NCBI RefSeq assembly: GCF_018324205.1
Contig: NZ_AP023356.1
Span: forward strand, 9,740,501-9,804,500
Direction: 5' to 3'
Source: Actinoplanes ianthinogenes
GTDB taxonomy: Bacteria; Actinomycetota; Actinomycetes; Mycobacteriales; Micromonosporaceae
DNA: 64,000 nt
A program made the position numbers and the translations under genes. Shown piece by piece: positions 8,202-15,639 of the stretch. Every line of letters begins with the position of its first letter. Positions within the stretch are counted from its first letter, which is position 1. A model generated the notes under the pieces. It saw only the letters and a list, made by a program, of their open reading frames with translations, was not told where the DNA came from and did not search any database.

Positions 8202-9170
8202 ATGACCACCACCGACCAGGCCGCCCTGCAGACCAGCACGTACACGCTCACCGGCGCGGACGCGATCGAACAATTCCTCAGTAACGCATACACGGGCATG
8301 CGCCTGCACAGCGACACCGACCGGCCCCGGCTGCGTTACGACCGCACCGACGCCGGAGCATTCACCCTCGACACCCTCGAACAAACCGCCGCCATCCTGG
8401 ACATCCGCGCCGCACCGCTGCACACCATCGCGATCAACCGAATGGCCACCGGCCGCATGCAGCGCACCTGTGGCGGTGTCGAGCAGCGCTACGGCCCCGG
8501 GGACCTGTACATCGCTACCGACCCCGATCTGCCCTACACGGTGCGGTGGCTACCCAGCGAAATCTTCTCCGCCGCCCTCGACTCCGGCCTGCTGGCCCGC
8601 GTCGCGGCCACCGCCCCCGGCCGCCGACCCGCACCGCTGCGTTTCACCAGCCTCGACCCGACCACACCCGCAGTCGCCGCGTACTGGTGGGACACCTATT
8701 GCTATCTCGCCGACGTCCTGCGCAACCCCGAAGCCGTCACCCCGCTCGTGCTCGGCAACGCCGCGCAACTGCTCGCCACGGCCACCCTGACCACCTTCGC
8801 CAACACCGCCCTGACCGACCCGACCATCGAGGACCGCCACGACGCGCACCCCGAATGCCTGCGCCGCGCCATCAGCTTCATCGACGACAACGCCCACCGC
8901 GACATCAGCGCCGCCGACATCGCCGCCGCCGCCCACGTCACCATCCGCACCCTCCAGCTCGCCTTCCGCCGCCACCTCGACACCACCCCGACCGCCTACC
9001 TACGCCGTGTCCGCCTCCACCACGTCCACCAGGACCTGCAAGCCGCCGATCCGACCACCACCACCGTCTTCGCCGTCGCCCAACGCTGGGGCTTCGCCAA
9101 CCACAGCCGCTTCACCGCCACCTACCACCACACCTACGGCACCACCCCCTCCCAGACCCTGCGCAACTAG
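8202..9170 (+). CDS. AraC-family transcriptional regulator (second of a tandem pair)
   Basis: The 322-residue protein has the same architecture as its upstream neighbour: a sensor domain, then an HTH with DISAADIAAAAHVTIRTLQLAF and WGFANHSRFTATYHHTYGTTP. The shared linker TTPTxYLxxVRLxHxHxDLQAADPTT shows that the pair arose by duplication, while the sensor halves have diverged. It starts at ATG 8202, 14 bp after the first gene. The 3' half is extremely C-rich, with few A/T third positions. The paralogues could form heterodimers or sense two related ligands; this is inference. Confidence 0.9.
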   Translation: MTTTDQAALQTSTYTLTGADAIEQFLSNAYTGMRLHSDTDRPRLRYDRTDAGAFTLDTLEQTAAILDIRAAPLHTIAINRMATGRMQRTCGGVEQRYGPGDLYIATDPDLPYTVRWLPSEIFSAALDSGLLARVAATAPGRRPAPLRFTSLDPTTPAVAAYWWDTYCYLADVLRNPEAVTPLVLGNAAQLLATATLTTFANTALTDPTIEDRHDAHPECLRRAISFIDDNAHRDISAADIAAAAHVTIRTLQLAFRRHLDTTPTAYLRRVRLHHVHQDLQAADPTTTTVFAVAQRWGFANHSRFTATYHHTYGTTPSQTLRN

Positions 9171-9776
9171 ACCCACGCCGTCCTGATCCCTCGCCTCGGC
9201 CACTACCGGCTCAGTGATCTCGACGGCCCGCTGCTGCGCGCGGTGTTCGCCGAGATAGCGCAGACCACTAGCGCCAAGGGTCTGCCGCAGTCACCGTCGG
9301 CGCTCAACCATCTACACACCACCCTGCGAGCCGCGCTGAACCTCGCCGTCCGCGAGGAGTTGATCGGCAGCAACCCGGCCCGGCACATCGAGATCGCCGG
9401 CTACCGGCGCCCGCACGCCCAGGTCTGGACCGACGGCCGCGTCGAGCACTGGGAACTCACCGGCGAACACCCGACAGTCGCCGTGTGGACCGCGAAACAG
9501 CTCGCCACGTTCCTGGAGACCAACGTCGAGGACTCCCTGTTCGCGTTCTGGTGGCTCGCCGCGCTCCGCGGCCTGCGGCGTGGCGAGCTCTGCGGCCTCA
9601 CATGGGTGGCCGTCGACCTCGACCGCGGGCTGTTGTTCGTCGAACGTCAGCGCACCACGGCCGGCTACACCGTCTCGCGGCACGACCCCGACTTCGGCCG
9701 CCTGCTGCCCGACGGCCGCTCCTACCGCGTCGTCCCCACCGAACCGGTCGACGCGGCCTGGCACGTGTCGCCGTAA
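9171..9776 (+). pseudogene. Truncated tyrosine-recombinase (phage-type integrase) remnant
   Basis: Directly after the AraC stop codon the same frame reads LIPRLGHYRLSDL, a typical interior segment of the integrase core-binding domain. The N-terminal part and start codon are therefore missing. The helix QSPSALNHLHTTLRAALNLAV and the catalytic-domain start LFAFWWLAALRGLRRGELCGL follow; this contains the first catalytic Arg. The frame stops at TAA 9774, before the H-x-x-R and Tyr motifs, so the protein is inactive. A GTG at 9243 is the first possible start but lies inside the domain. It marks an old site of integration. Confidence 0.8.
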
Positions 9777-9977
9777 CACACCGAGCCGTACGCCGCCGCC
9801 TGCGAACAGATCGCGGGAGACTTCGTACACCACGTGCCGATCCTGACCGAGGGCATGACGGACGGCTCCTCCATGGAATACACCCGCCAGGCACTCAAGG
9901 CGACCGGCTACTACATCGACCCCGAATTCTGGGACAGCGAAGCGAAGTCCTGCTGCCCACCGAACCCCGGGATCTGA
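9777..9977 (+). pseudogene. Unassigned coding remnant without a start
   Basis: The frame continues past the integrase stop and encodes 66 residues with normal protein character, including CEQIAGDFVHHVPILTEGM and YTRQALKATGYYIDPEFW. It ends at TGA 9975. No plausible start with a ribosome-binding site is present. Its composition is unlike an integrase C-terminus, so it probably is the end of another gene joined to the integrase remnant by deletion. I cannot assign the family. It lies 15 bp before the phosphotransferase gene. Confidence 0.45.
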
Positions 9978-9992
9978 AAGGCCACCTGACCG

Positions 9993-10778
9993 ATGCGCAT
10001 CGACTGGACCTCGCTACCCGAGGCCGTCACGAACGAGGTCGCCGACCGGGTCGGCGGCACTCACGCCATCCCGGCCAGCACCGGTGACCACGCGGAGATA
10101 GCCGCCACCGTCACCGGAACGGCTGGAAAGGTGTTCGTGAAGGCTGCTCACAGTGACTTCGGGGTTCGGTCACTGCGCTTCGAGCTGCGAGTGAGTGAGG
10201 CCGTCAGCGTGCCGCACTCACCCGCGGTCCGGTGGCACTTCGAGACGGCCGGCTGGCTCGTCGTCGGGTTCGAGCACTGCGACGGCCCGCACGCCGACCT
10301 GTCCCCGGGCAGCCCCGACCTGGACCTTCTCGGCGAAGCCCTAACGGTGCTGGGTAAGACGCCGGCGCCGGACGTGGGGCTGTTCACCCCGAAAGGGCGG
10401 CTCGGGTTCGAGCACCCGGCGATGAACGGCGACACGCTCGTGCACACCGACCTAGGACCGGCCAACCTCATCATCACCCCGCACGGCCTGCGGATCGTCG
10501 ACTGGGCGATGGCAACCAAAGCCGCGCCGTGGGTCGAGCTGGCCATGCTCGTCCCCTGGCTGATCGGCAGCGGCCACACCTCGCGACAAGCCGAGACCTG
10601 GCTGGCCCAGCACTCGGCCTGGAGCAAGGCCGACGCCTCAGTCCTCGACGATTTCGCGGCTAAGAACGCCGAGAAGTGGGCGTTCAAGTCGAGCCAGAGC
10701 ACCGCAGGGTGGATGCGCGATCTGGCGGGCTGGACCGGCCGGTGGTTGACGTACCGGCATAGGTCAGGAAACACCTAA
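9993..10778 (+). CDS. APH-type (aminoglycoside/choline kinase-like) phosphotransferase
   Basis: The 261-residue protein has a protein-kinase-like fold of the APH family. The catalytic loop is VHTDLGPANLI at about residues 148-158 (Brenner-type H-x-D...N) and the metal-binding Asp is in IVDWAMAT at about 168-175. The N-lobe has a Lys in GKVFVKAA (near residue 50), which could contact ATP. Members phosphorylate aminoglycosides, macrolides or small metabolites; no close resistance signature is visible. The ATG at 9993 was taken; a weak GGCCACC precedes it. The gene looks intact but is flanked by gene remnants, which suggests that it arrived with a mobile segment. Confidence 0.82.
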   Translation: MRIDWTSLPEAVTNEVADRVGGTHAIPASTGDHAEIAATVTGTAGKVFVKAAHSDFGVRSLRFELRVSEAVSVPHSPAVRWHFETAGWLVVGFEHCDGPHADLSPGSPDLDLLGEALTVLGKTPAPDVGLFTPKGRLGFEHPAMNGDTLVHTDLGPANLIITPHGLRIVDWAMATKAAPWVELAMLVPWLIGSGHTSRQAETWLAQHSAWSKADASVLDDFAAKNAEKWAFKSSQSTAGWMRDLAGWTGRWLTYRHRSGNT

Positions 10779-10791
10779 CGATGGCCGCACC

Positions 10792-11034
10792 AACAGCGAC
10801 GACGCACCGGACACCCATCCCGGCAAGCACACGACGTTCATCGGCTACATCGCCCCGATCTCCGGCCATGAGAACGGGTGGTGGCAGTCCTGGCTACCCG
10901 AAGCGCTGCCCGAGGACCCGATCGGCACCCACCAGGACGCAGCGCAGGGCGTCCGGTTCCTGCTGCGATTGGAGCGGCATCGGCGGCGGACCACGCCGTA
11001 CATCGTCCACGGCCATGATCCTTTGAAGACACCA
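10792..11034 (+). pseudogene. Remnant of a small protein gene lacking its 5' end
   Basis: The frame starting about AAC 10792 encodes a coherent peptide, including KHTTFIGYIAPISGHENGWW, followed by WLPEALPEDPIGTHQDAA and a HGHD motif. There is no start codon in frame and no stop before the convergent TetR gene. It resembles small actinobacterial proteins of unknown function that end in a similar HGHD motif; that is recollection, not a search. The ATG-initiated frame at 10781 is a different, low-complexity frame and was not called. The remnant fits the eroded island around it. Confidence 0.5.
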
Positions 11035-11035
11035 C

Positions 11036-11692
11036 CTAGCGAGCCAGGCGCTCCAGCAGCTCGCCGAGCAGTCCGCGTTCGCCGGGAGTGAGGTCGCCCG
11101 GGTCGTCGTCGACCAGGGCGCGCAACGTCAGCGCCGCGCTGGCACGGGTGGTCGAGGCCTCGGTGGAAGGCGTGTGCAGCACTCCGGCGAGCGCGGCCTC
11201 GCGGACGCGGGCGGAGAGCCCGAAGTCCGGCTCCGGCTGGCTGATCAAGGTGAGCGTGATGCCGATGTTGGCGGCGAACAGCTGCTCGGCGGCGTCGGCC
11301 GCCGGCACCTTGAGCAGCCCCCGGGCGGCGGCAGCGGTGAATCGCTCGCGCAGCGCGGCGTGTGCGGGAGCGGTGACGGCGCAGGGCTTTCCCGGCTCGG
11401 CGCGACCGTACAGCAGCCCGTAGAACGACGGGTGCTCCAGCCCGAACCGCACGTGCCTGTCCCAGCCCTCGCGCAGGTCGTCCAGCGGGTCGCCCGAGCT
11501 CTCGACCGCCGTGAACTGGGTGAAGCCGTGGTTGGCCACCGCGTCGATCAGGCCCTGCTTGTTGCCGAAGTGGTGATACAGCGTCGGGGCCTGCACCCCG
11601 GCGCGATCGCACACCGCTCTCGTGGACACCGCCGCGCCGCTCTCCAGCAACTCCGCCGTGGCCAGCAGGAGTCGATCCCGTGCATTCCGCAT
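11036..11692 (-). CDS. TetR-family repressor
   Basis: The 218-residue protein has a TetR HTH in residues about 8-50, with AAVSTRAVCDRAGVQAPTLY and a YHHFGNKQGLIDAV segment, the family recognition-helix region. An all-helical ligand-binding domain follows. It is divergent from the SDR gene, with 58 bp between the start codons. That gap contains paired dyads which are its probable operators. The likely target is the SDR/NTF2-like transcript plus itself. ATG 11692 is unambiguous because the HTH begins right after it. Confidence 0.92.
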   Translation of the reverse strand: MRNARDRLLLATAELLESGAAVSTRAVCDRAGVQAPTLYHHFGNKQGLIDAVANHGFTQFTAVESSGDPLDDLREGWDRHVRFGLEHPSFYGLLYGRAEPGKPCAVTAPAHAALRERFTAAAARGLLKVPAADAAEQLFAANIGITLTLISQPEPDFGLSARVREAALAGVLHTPSTEASTTRASAALTLRALVDDDPGDLTPGERGLLGELLERLAR

Positions 11693-11696
11693 GCTT

Positions 11697-11732
11697 GCTA
11701 TAGTAGCTTACATAGCGCTACAGTGCTCTGTA
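11697..11732. promoter_or_regulatory. Probable TetR operators between tetR-type and SDR genes
   Basis: Two dyads sit side by side. GCTAT...AGCT...ATAGC spans 11697-11716, and TACAG-TGCT-CTGTA spans 11719-11732. Both contain ATAGC or CTATA-like half-sites. They fill the 58-bp divergent promoter region, as expected for TetR autoregulation and repression of the SDR gene. Confidence 0.55.
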
Positions 11733-11750
11733 TAGCGGAAGGAGAAGTCC

Positions 11751-12581
11751 ATGAGGACTTGGTTCATCACCGGCGGCACGCCCGGAGCATTCGGATCGGC
11801 CTATGCCGAGGCTGCGCTGGCCCAGGGCGATCAGGTGATGGTGACCGCCCGCCGGCCGGCGGAGCTGCGCGAGTGGGCCGGACCGCACGGTGACCGTGTC
11901 CTGGTCCTTCAGCTCGACGTCACCGATGCCGACCAGGTGCGCGCCGCGGTCAGGACGGCAGAGGAGCGGTTCGGCGGCATCGACGTGCTCGTCAACAGCG
12001 CGGGCCGTGGCTGGTACGGCTCGATCGAGGGGGCACCCGACGAGACGATCCGCCGCACGTTCGACCTCAACCTGTTCGCCGTGGCCGAGGTGATCCGCGC
12101 GGTCCTGCCGGGTATGCGGGCACGCGGCGACGGCTGGATCGTGAACATGTCGTCGGTGGCCGGCCTCGTCGGCGCACAGGGGTTCGGCTACTACGCGGCG
12201 GCGAAGTTCGCGATCGAAGGACTGTCCGAGACACTGCGCCAGGAAGTCGAGCCGTTCGGCGTACGCGTGCTCGTCGTGGAGCCGGGCGCATTCCGTACCA
12301 GCGCCTTCTCCTACTTCCAGAACGAGCCCGTCAACGAGACCGTCGACGCCTACGTGCCGATGGTCGAGGCCGTCAGGGCGGCGTTCGTGGACGCTGACGG
12401 CAAGCAGGCAGGTGACCCCGTTCGTGGCGTGCAAGCCGTGATCAGCGCGATGAACGCACCCGTTCCGCCGCACCGGATCGTGCTCGGCAACTCCGGCTAC
12501 GACGCCGTGGTCGCGATGCACGAGAAAGCACTCGCCGAGCTGCGCGCGAACGAGAAGCTTTCGCGCAGCGCGGACTTCTGA
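11751..12581 (+). CDS. Short-chain dehydrogenase/reductase (SDR)
   Basis: The 276-residue protein is a classical SDR. The nucleotide loop TGGTPGAFG (residues 7-15) is a variant of TGxxxGxG. Further landmarks are NSAGRGWYG near residue 83, the Ser-bearing MSSVAGL strand and YYAAAK (the YxxxK catalytic pair) near 155. The GGAAGGAG ribosome-binding site precedes ATG 11751. The last Gly-Ile of the cofactor loop is replaced by Ala-Phe, as in some NADPH-specific fungal-type SDRs. It is followed after 62 bp by an NTF2-like gene, and TetR control is likely from the spacer dyads. Substrate unknown. Confidence 0.9.
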   Translation: MRTWFITGGTPGAFGSAYAEAALAQGDQVMVTARRPAELREWAGPHGDRVLVLQLDVTDADQVRAAVRTAEERFGGIDVLVNSAGRGWYGSIEGAPDETIRRTFDLNLFAVAEVIRAVLPGMRARGDGWIVNMSSVAGLVGAQGFGYYAAAKFAIEGLSETLRQEVEPFGVRVLVVEPGAFRTSAFSYFQNEPVNETVDAYVPMVEAVRAAFVDADGKQAGDPVRGVQAVISAMNAPVPPHRIVLGNSGYDAVVAMHEKALAELRANEKLSRSADF

Positions 12582-12643
12582 CCTACCGGGACACATGCCA
12601 GCACGCCCCCGCGTCCTGGCACCCTGGAGAACCGGAGAACACC

Positions 12644-12967
12644 ATGAGCGTCATCACTCTGCCCAAGGCCGTCGGCGACTTCATCGCGGCCACCAACGCA
12701 CACGACGCCACCTCGCTGGCCACGGTCTTCAGCGACACAGCCACGGTCCGCGACGCCGGGAAGACCTGGACCGGCGAAGCCGAACTTCGCGAGTGGATCC
12801 AGGGGCATCTGATCGACCCCAAGGTCGTGCTCACGCCGACCTCGTTCGCCGGCGACCGGCTGATCGCCTCCGGCGACGGCGACTTCCCCGGAGGGCCGCT
12901 GTCCTTCGCACTCATGTTCGCCATCAAGCACGACAAGATCACCGACCTCGCGATCGAGCCGGTCTGA
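12644..12967 (+). CDS. NTF2/SnoaL-like small protein
   Basis: The 107-residue protein shows the SnoaL/NTF2 cone-fold layout. A first helix FIAATNAHDATSLATVFSD is followed by a strand, then TWTGEAELREWIQGHL, and three strands. Members include polyketide cyclases, isomerases and non-enzymatic ligand binders. The Asp/His residues of SnoaL cyclases are not clearly placed, so an enzymatic role is uncertain. ATG 12644 has a GGAGAAC site. The gene is downstream of the SDR gene and ends 4 bp before a strong hairpin, so it probably closes this operon. Confidence 0.82.
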   Translation: MSVITLPKAVGDFIAATNAHDATSLATVFSDTATVRDAGKTWTGEAELREWIQGHLIDPKVVLTPTSFAGDRLIASGDGDFPGGPLSFALMFAIKHDKITDLAIEPV

Positions 12968-12971
12968 TTCG

Positions 12972-13011
12972 TCACCGCCGGGGGCTGGTTGACAGCTGCC
13001 CCGGGCGGTGA
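12972..13011 (+). terminator. Hairpin after the NTF2-like gene
   Basis: TCACCGCCGGGGGC pairs with GCCCCGGGCGGTGA across a 12-base loop, with 13 of 14 pairs matched. It starts 5 bp after the stop codon. There is no T-tract, as is common for actinomycete terminators. Confidence 0.6.
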
Positions 13012-13153
13012 ACAGACAACGGGATCGCGGACGACGCCTGGAGCCAGCCAGGCCACCCCTTGGGCGTCCCGACCTCTTCCGGTCGAGGCACCCGGCCAAG
13101 CTGAGCTTGCGCGAACTCCAGTTGCTCACGGCCGCCGGCGGGCAGGAAGACGC

Positions 13154-13408
13154 TCACTTGCCGCTCCCCACGCTCGGACGGACCGGTCGGGCCTGGTAAT
13201 GCCGGAGGCCGTCATGACGAACGAAGATCTCGCGGCGCTCGATCGCGACGCCCGCGCTGTTTATCGAGTAGCCCTGAAGCCAGGTCCAGCCCTCGTAGGT
13301 CGACCTATCACTGACGGAGATCACTCGGAACAACAGCCCGCGTGTATCGGCGAACTGCACCGACGCCTTGCCGTCCACGATCACGACATCCCCAGGACGC
13401 GGAATCAC
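13154..13408 (-). CDS. Small beta-rich protein linked to the XRE regulator (unknown function)
   Basis: The 84-residue protein starts at GTG 13408, 6 bp after a strong GGGGGAGG site. It reads as a beta-rich domain: PRPGDVVIVDGKASVQFAD, then LLFRVISV, a W-x-W turn and two more strands. Comparable small proteins are often encoded beside XRE-type regulators in Streptomyces and relatives, as far as I recall. It has no catalytic or metal motif and may be a protein-interaction module. It shares orientation with the small gene upstream and points away from the XRE gene. Confidence 0.65.
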   Translation of the reverse strand: MIPRPGDVVIVDGKASVQFADTRGLLFRVISVSDRSTYEGWTWLQGYSINSAGVAIERREIFVRHDGLRHYQARPVRPSVGSGK

Positions 13409-13481
13409 GGATCCTCCCCCACCAGATCGGAGGACACCGAGGCGGGCGGGCTTCAGAGCCGGCACCCGCCCCGGTGCCAGC

Positions 13482-13670
13482 TCATGAGGCCGTCCCAGCC
13501 AGATGGCCACGCCCGCCGCAGTCCATGCCGGAGCGCTGGGCCGTGATCCGGGAGTCCCGGCAGGTCTGCGCCACCATCCGCAGGGCGGTCCGATGGCTCG
13601 TGTACTTCCAGCCCACGCCGGCGCACGAGCGGAAGGCACCGTCCGGGACGGAAGGGCTGAGAACGGTCAT
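13482..13670 (-). CDS. Small hypothetical protein upstream of the beta-rich protein
   Basis: The 62-residue protein starts at ATG 13670. It is Ser/Thr-rich at the start, then has a segment WKYTSHRTALRMVAQTCRDS that looks like a real conserved core, and a Cys-containing end (MDCGG). The ribosome-binding site is weak, and the frame before the ATG is also open. It lies 73 bp upstream of the beta-rich gene on the same strand and is divergent from the XRE gene. The call is tentative. Confidence 0.4.
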   Translation of the reverse strand: MTVLSPSVPDGAFRSCAGVGWKYTSHRTALRMVAQTCRDSRITAQRSGMDCGGRGHLAGTAS

Positions 13671-13753
13671 GGAGACAGGCTGTGGCCAAAACCGCCCCAG
13701 ACCCCGGAAAATCATTCCGGGGTCGCCGATCTCCATGCGGGGAAGGTCAGCGG

Positions 13754-14980
13754 ATGCACGGCATGACCACCAAACTGACGATCGGCGAGCGAGTCGCCTG
13801 GTATCGCCGCAGGCGGGGCCTGTCTCAGGAGGTGCTTGCCGGCCTCATCGGCCGCACCGCGGACTGGCTCGGGAAGATCGAGAACAACCGCATCGAGCTT
13901 GACCGCCTCTCGGTGATCAAGTCACTCGCCGACGTCTTGGACGTCTCGCTCGGCGACCTGCTCGCCGAGCCGTCACTGGTCGAATGGACCGCGGACAGCG
14001 GGATGGAGACGGTGCCAGCACTGCGTGCCGCCCTCACGGAATACCGGACGATCACCGCTCTCGGCGCCCGGGGCGACAGCTCCGTTCCGCCCGACCTGGA
14101 CGACCTACGCAAGGAGACTGCGAAGCTCTGGAACGCCTATCAGGCGTCCAGGTTCGGGTTCGTCACCGGTCAGCTTCCCGGTCTACTTCGCCAAGCACAG
14201 GCCGCCGCCGACGAGCTGGACGGCCGCGAGCAGGAGGAAGGCCGCAGTTTGCTTGGCCTCACCTACCAGTTGGCCGCGACGCAGCTCACCAAGCTGGGCG
14301 AAAGCGACCTCGCGTGGATCGCGGCCGACCGCGGTCTCTCTGTCGTCCGCCCCGTGGGAGACCCGGCGATCACCGGGTCGCTGTTCCGCTCGGTCAGTCA
14401 TGCGCTGCTGTCCACCGGGCGCTACCAGGACGCCGTGCGACTCACCACCGACGCCGCCGACTACCTGGACCAGCACCTAACCGAATCCGGGCCGGAGTTG
14501 CTGTCCGTCTACGGGACCCTATTGCTGGGCGGTTCGGTTGCCGCCGCCCGGGCGAACGACGCCGGAACAGCCCGAACCTTCCTCACTGCCGCCGACGAGG
14601 CCGCGGGCCGGCTCGGCACGGATGCCAACCACCTGTGGACGGCCTTCGGACCGACGAACGTAGCGATCCACCGAGTCGCCGCCGCCGGAGAGCTTGGGAA
14701 CGTCCAGGTCGCGATCGACCTCGGACCGCGGGTGAACACCACCGGCCTTCCGATGGAGCGCCGAGTCCGTCACGCCCTGGAGATGTCCCGGGCCTACGGC
14801 GCGTGGAACCGCCGGGACGAAGCGCTGTCCGTCCTGCTCGATGCCGAGCAGATGGCCCCCGAACAGGTCCGGCACCACTACCTCGGTCGCCAACTCGTCC
14901 TCACCTGGATCAGACAGCAGCGCGGCAAGCCTTCCACAGAGTTGGTAGGCCTGGCGCGGCGTCTACGCGTGCTGGACTGA
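13754..14980 (+). CDS. XRE-family regulator with a TPR-like C-terminal domain
   Basis: The 408-residue protein has an N-terminal HTH_XRE in residues about 8-65 (GERVAWYRRRRGLSQEVLAG, then LGKIENNRIELDR). About 300 residues of regular Ala/Leu-rich helices follow and fit a tetratricopeptide-type solenoid. This architecture is typical of large actinomycete XRE proteins, some of which respond to peptides. ATG 13754 follows GGAAGG at a good distance; ATG 13763 is an alternative. It is 24 bp upstream of the Nudix gene and probably cotranscribed with it. Small proteins are encoded on the opposite strand upstream. Confidence 0.88.
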   Translation: MHGMTTKLTIGERVAWYRRRRGLSQEVLAGLIGRTADWLGKIENNRIELDRLSVIKSLADVLDVSLGDLLAEPSLVEWTADSGMETVPALRAALTEYRTITALGARGDSSVPPDLDDLRKETAKLWNAYQASRFGFVTGQLPGLLRQAQAAADELDGREQEEGRSLLGLTYQLAATQLTKLGESDLAWIAADRGLSVVRPVGDPAITGSLFRSVSHALLSTGRYQDAVRLTTDAADYLDQHLTESGPELLSVYGTLLLGGSVAAARANDAGTARTFLTAADEAAGRLGTDANHLWTAFGPTNVAIHRVAAAGELGNVQVAIDLGPRVNTTGLPMERRVRHALEMSRAYGAWNRRDEALSVLLDAEQMAPEQVRHHYLGRQLVLTWIRQQRGKPSTELVGLARRLRVLD

Positions 14981-15004
14981 CCCACCCGCTCTACGCTGCT
15001 CGAT

Positions 15005-15481
15005 GTGACGACCCCGGAAATTCCTCGATTGGCCACTCCGCGCGTAGCCGCTGGCGCTCTCTTCTTCGATGAAGCCGGACGCGTCCTGCTAGTGAAGCCC
15101 ACCTACAAGGAGGGGTGGGATATTCCTGGTGGGTATGTCGAGTCAGGCGAGTCTCCGAGAGCGGCTTGCATCCGTGAAATCCAGGAAGAACTCGGGGTAT
15201 CGGTATCTGTGAAGAACCACCTGGTTATCGATTGGGCTCCGGCAGAAAACGAGGGTGACAAAATACTATTTATTTTCGACGCGGGCCGGCTTCCGCGACA
15301 CTCCGAGATCAGCTTCAATGACGGCGAACTGTCAGAAGCAAGGTTCGTTGCCATGGATGAATTAGACGGATACCTATCTGAACGCCTATCTCGTCGCATC
15401 AGGACTGCCGTCACCGCCAAGGTCAGGGGCATTCCAGCTTACGCGGAGCATGGTGTCGGGCCCGAAGACTCATCACATTAG
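15005..15481 (+). CDS. Nudix hydrolase
   Basis: The 158-residue protein contains a complete Nudix box, GX5EX7REUXEEXGU: it begins GGYVESGES near residue 43 and ends REIQEELGV. It would hydrolyse a nucleoside diphosphate linked to X; the substrate is not predictable. The start is GTG 15005. Base composition is unlike the neighbours: the stretch 15240-15400 is visibly A/T-rich, with codons ATA, CTA and a TTA (leucine in MDELDG). This points to recent acquisition and possible bldA-type control. It follows the XRE gene by 24 bp. Confidence 0.92.
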   Translation: MTTPEIPRLATPRVAAGALFFDEAGRVLLVKPTYKEGWDIPGGYVESGESPRAACIREIQEELGVSVSVKNHLVIDWAPAENEGDKILFIFDAGRLPRHSEISFNDGELSEARFVAMDELDGYLSERLSRRIRTAVTAKVRGIPAYAEHGVGPEDSSH

Positions 15482-15639
15482 AGCGGACGTTTCACGCAAA
15501 GATGGCAAGATCGGATCGAAGAGCGCGAGCGGGGTACGCCGAGCGGGCGCCCGCACGTCGACAGGGGCGGTGAACAGCTGGTCGGGCTGGTGGACGAGGC
15601 GATGGACGTACCGGAAATCTGCGTGAGGATGAACGCTCA

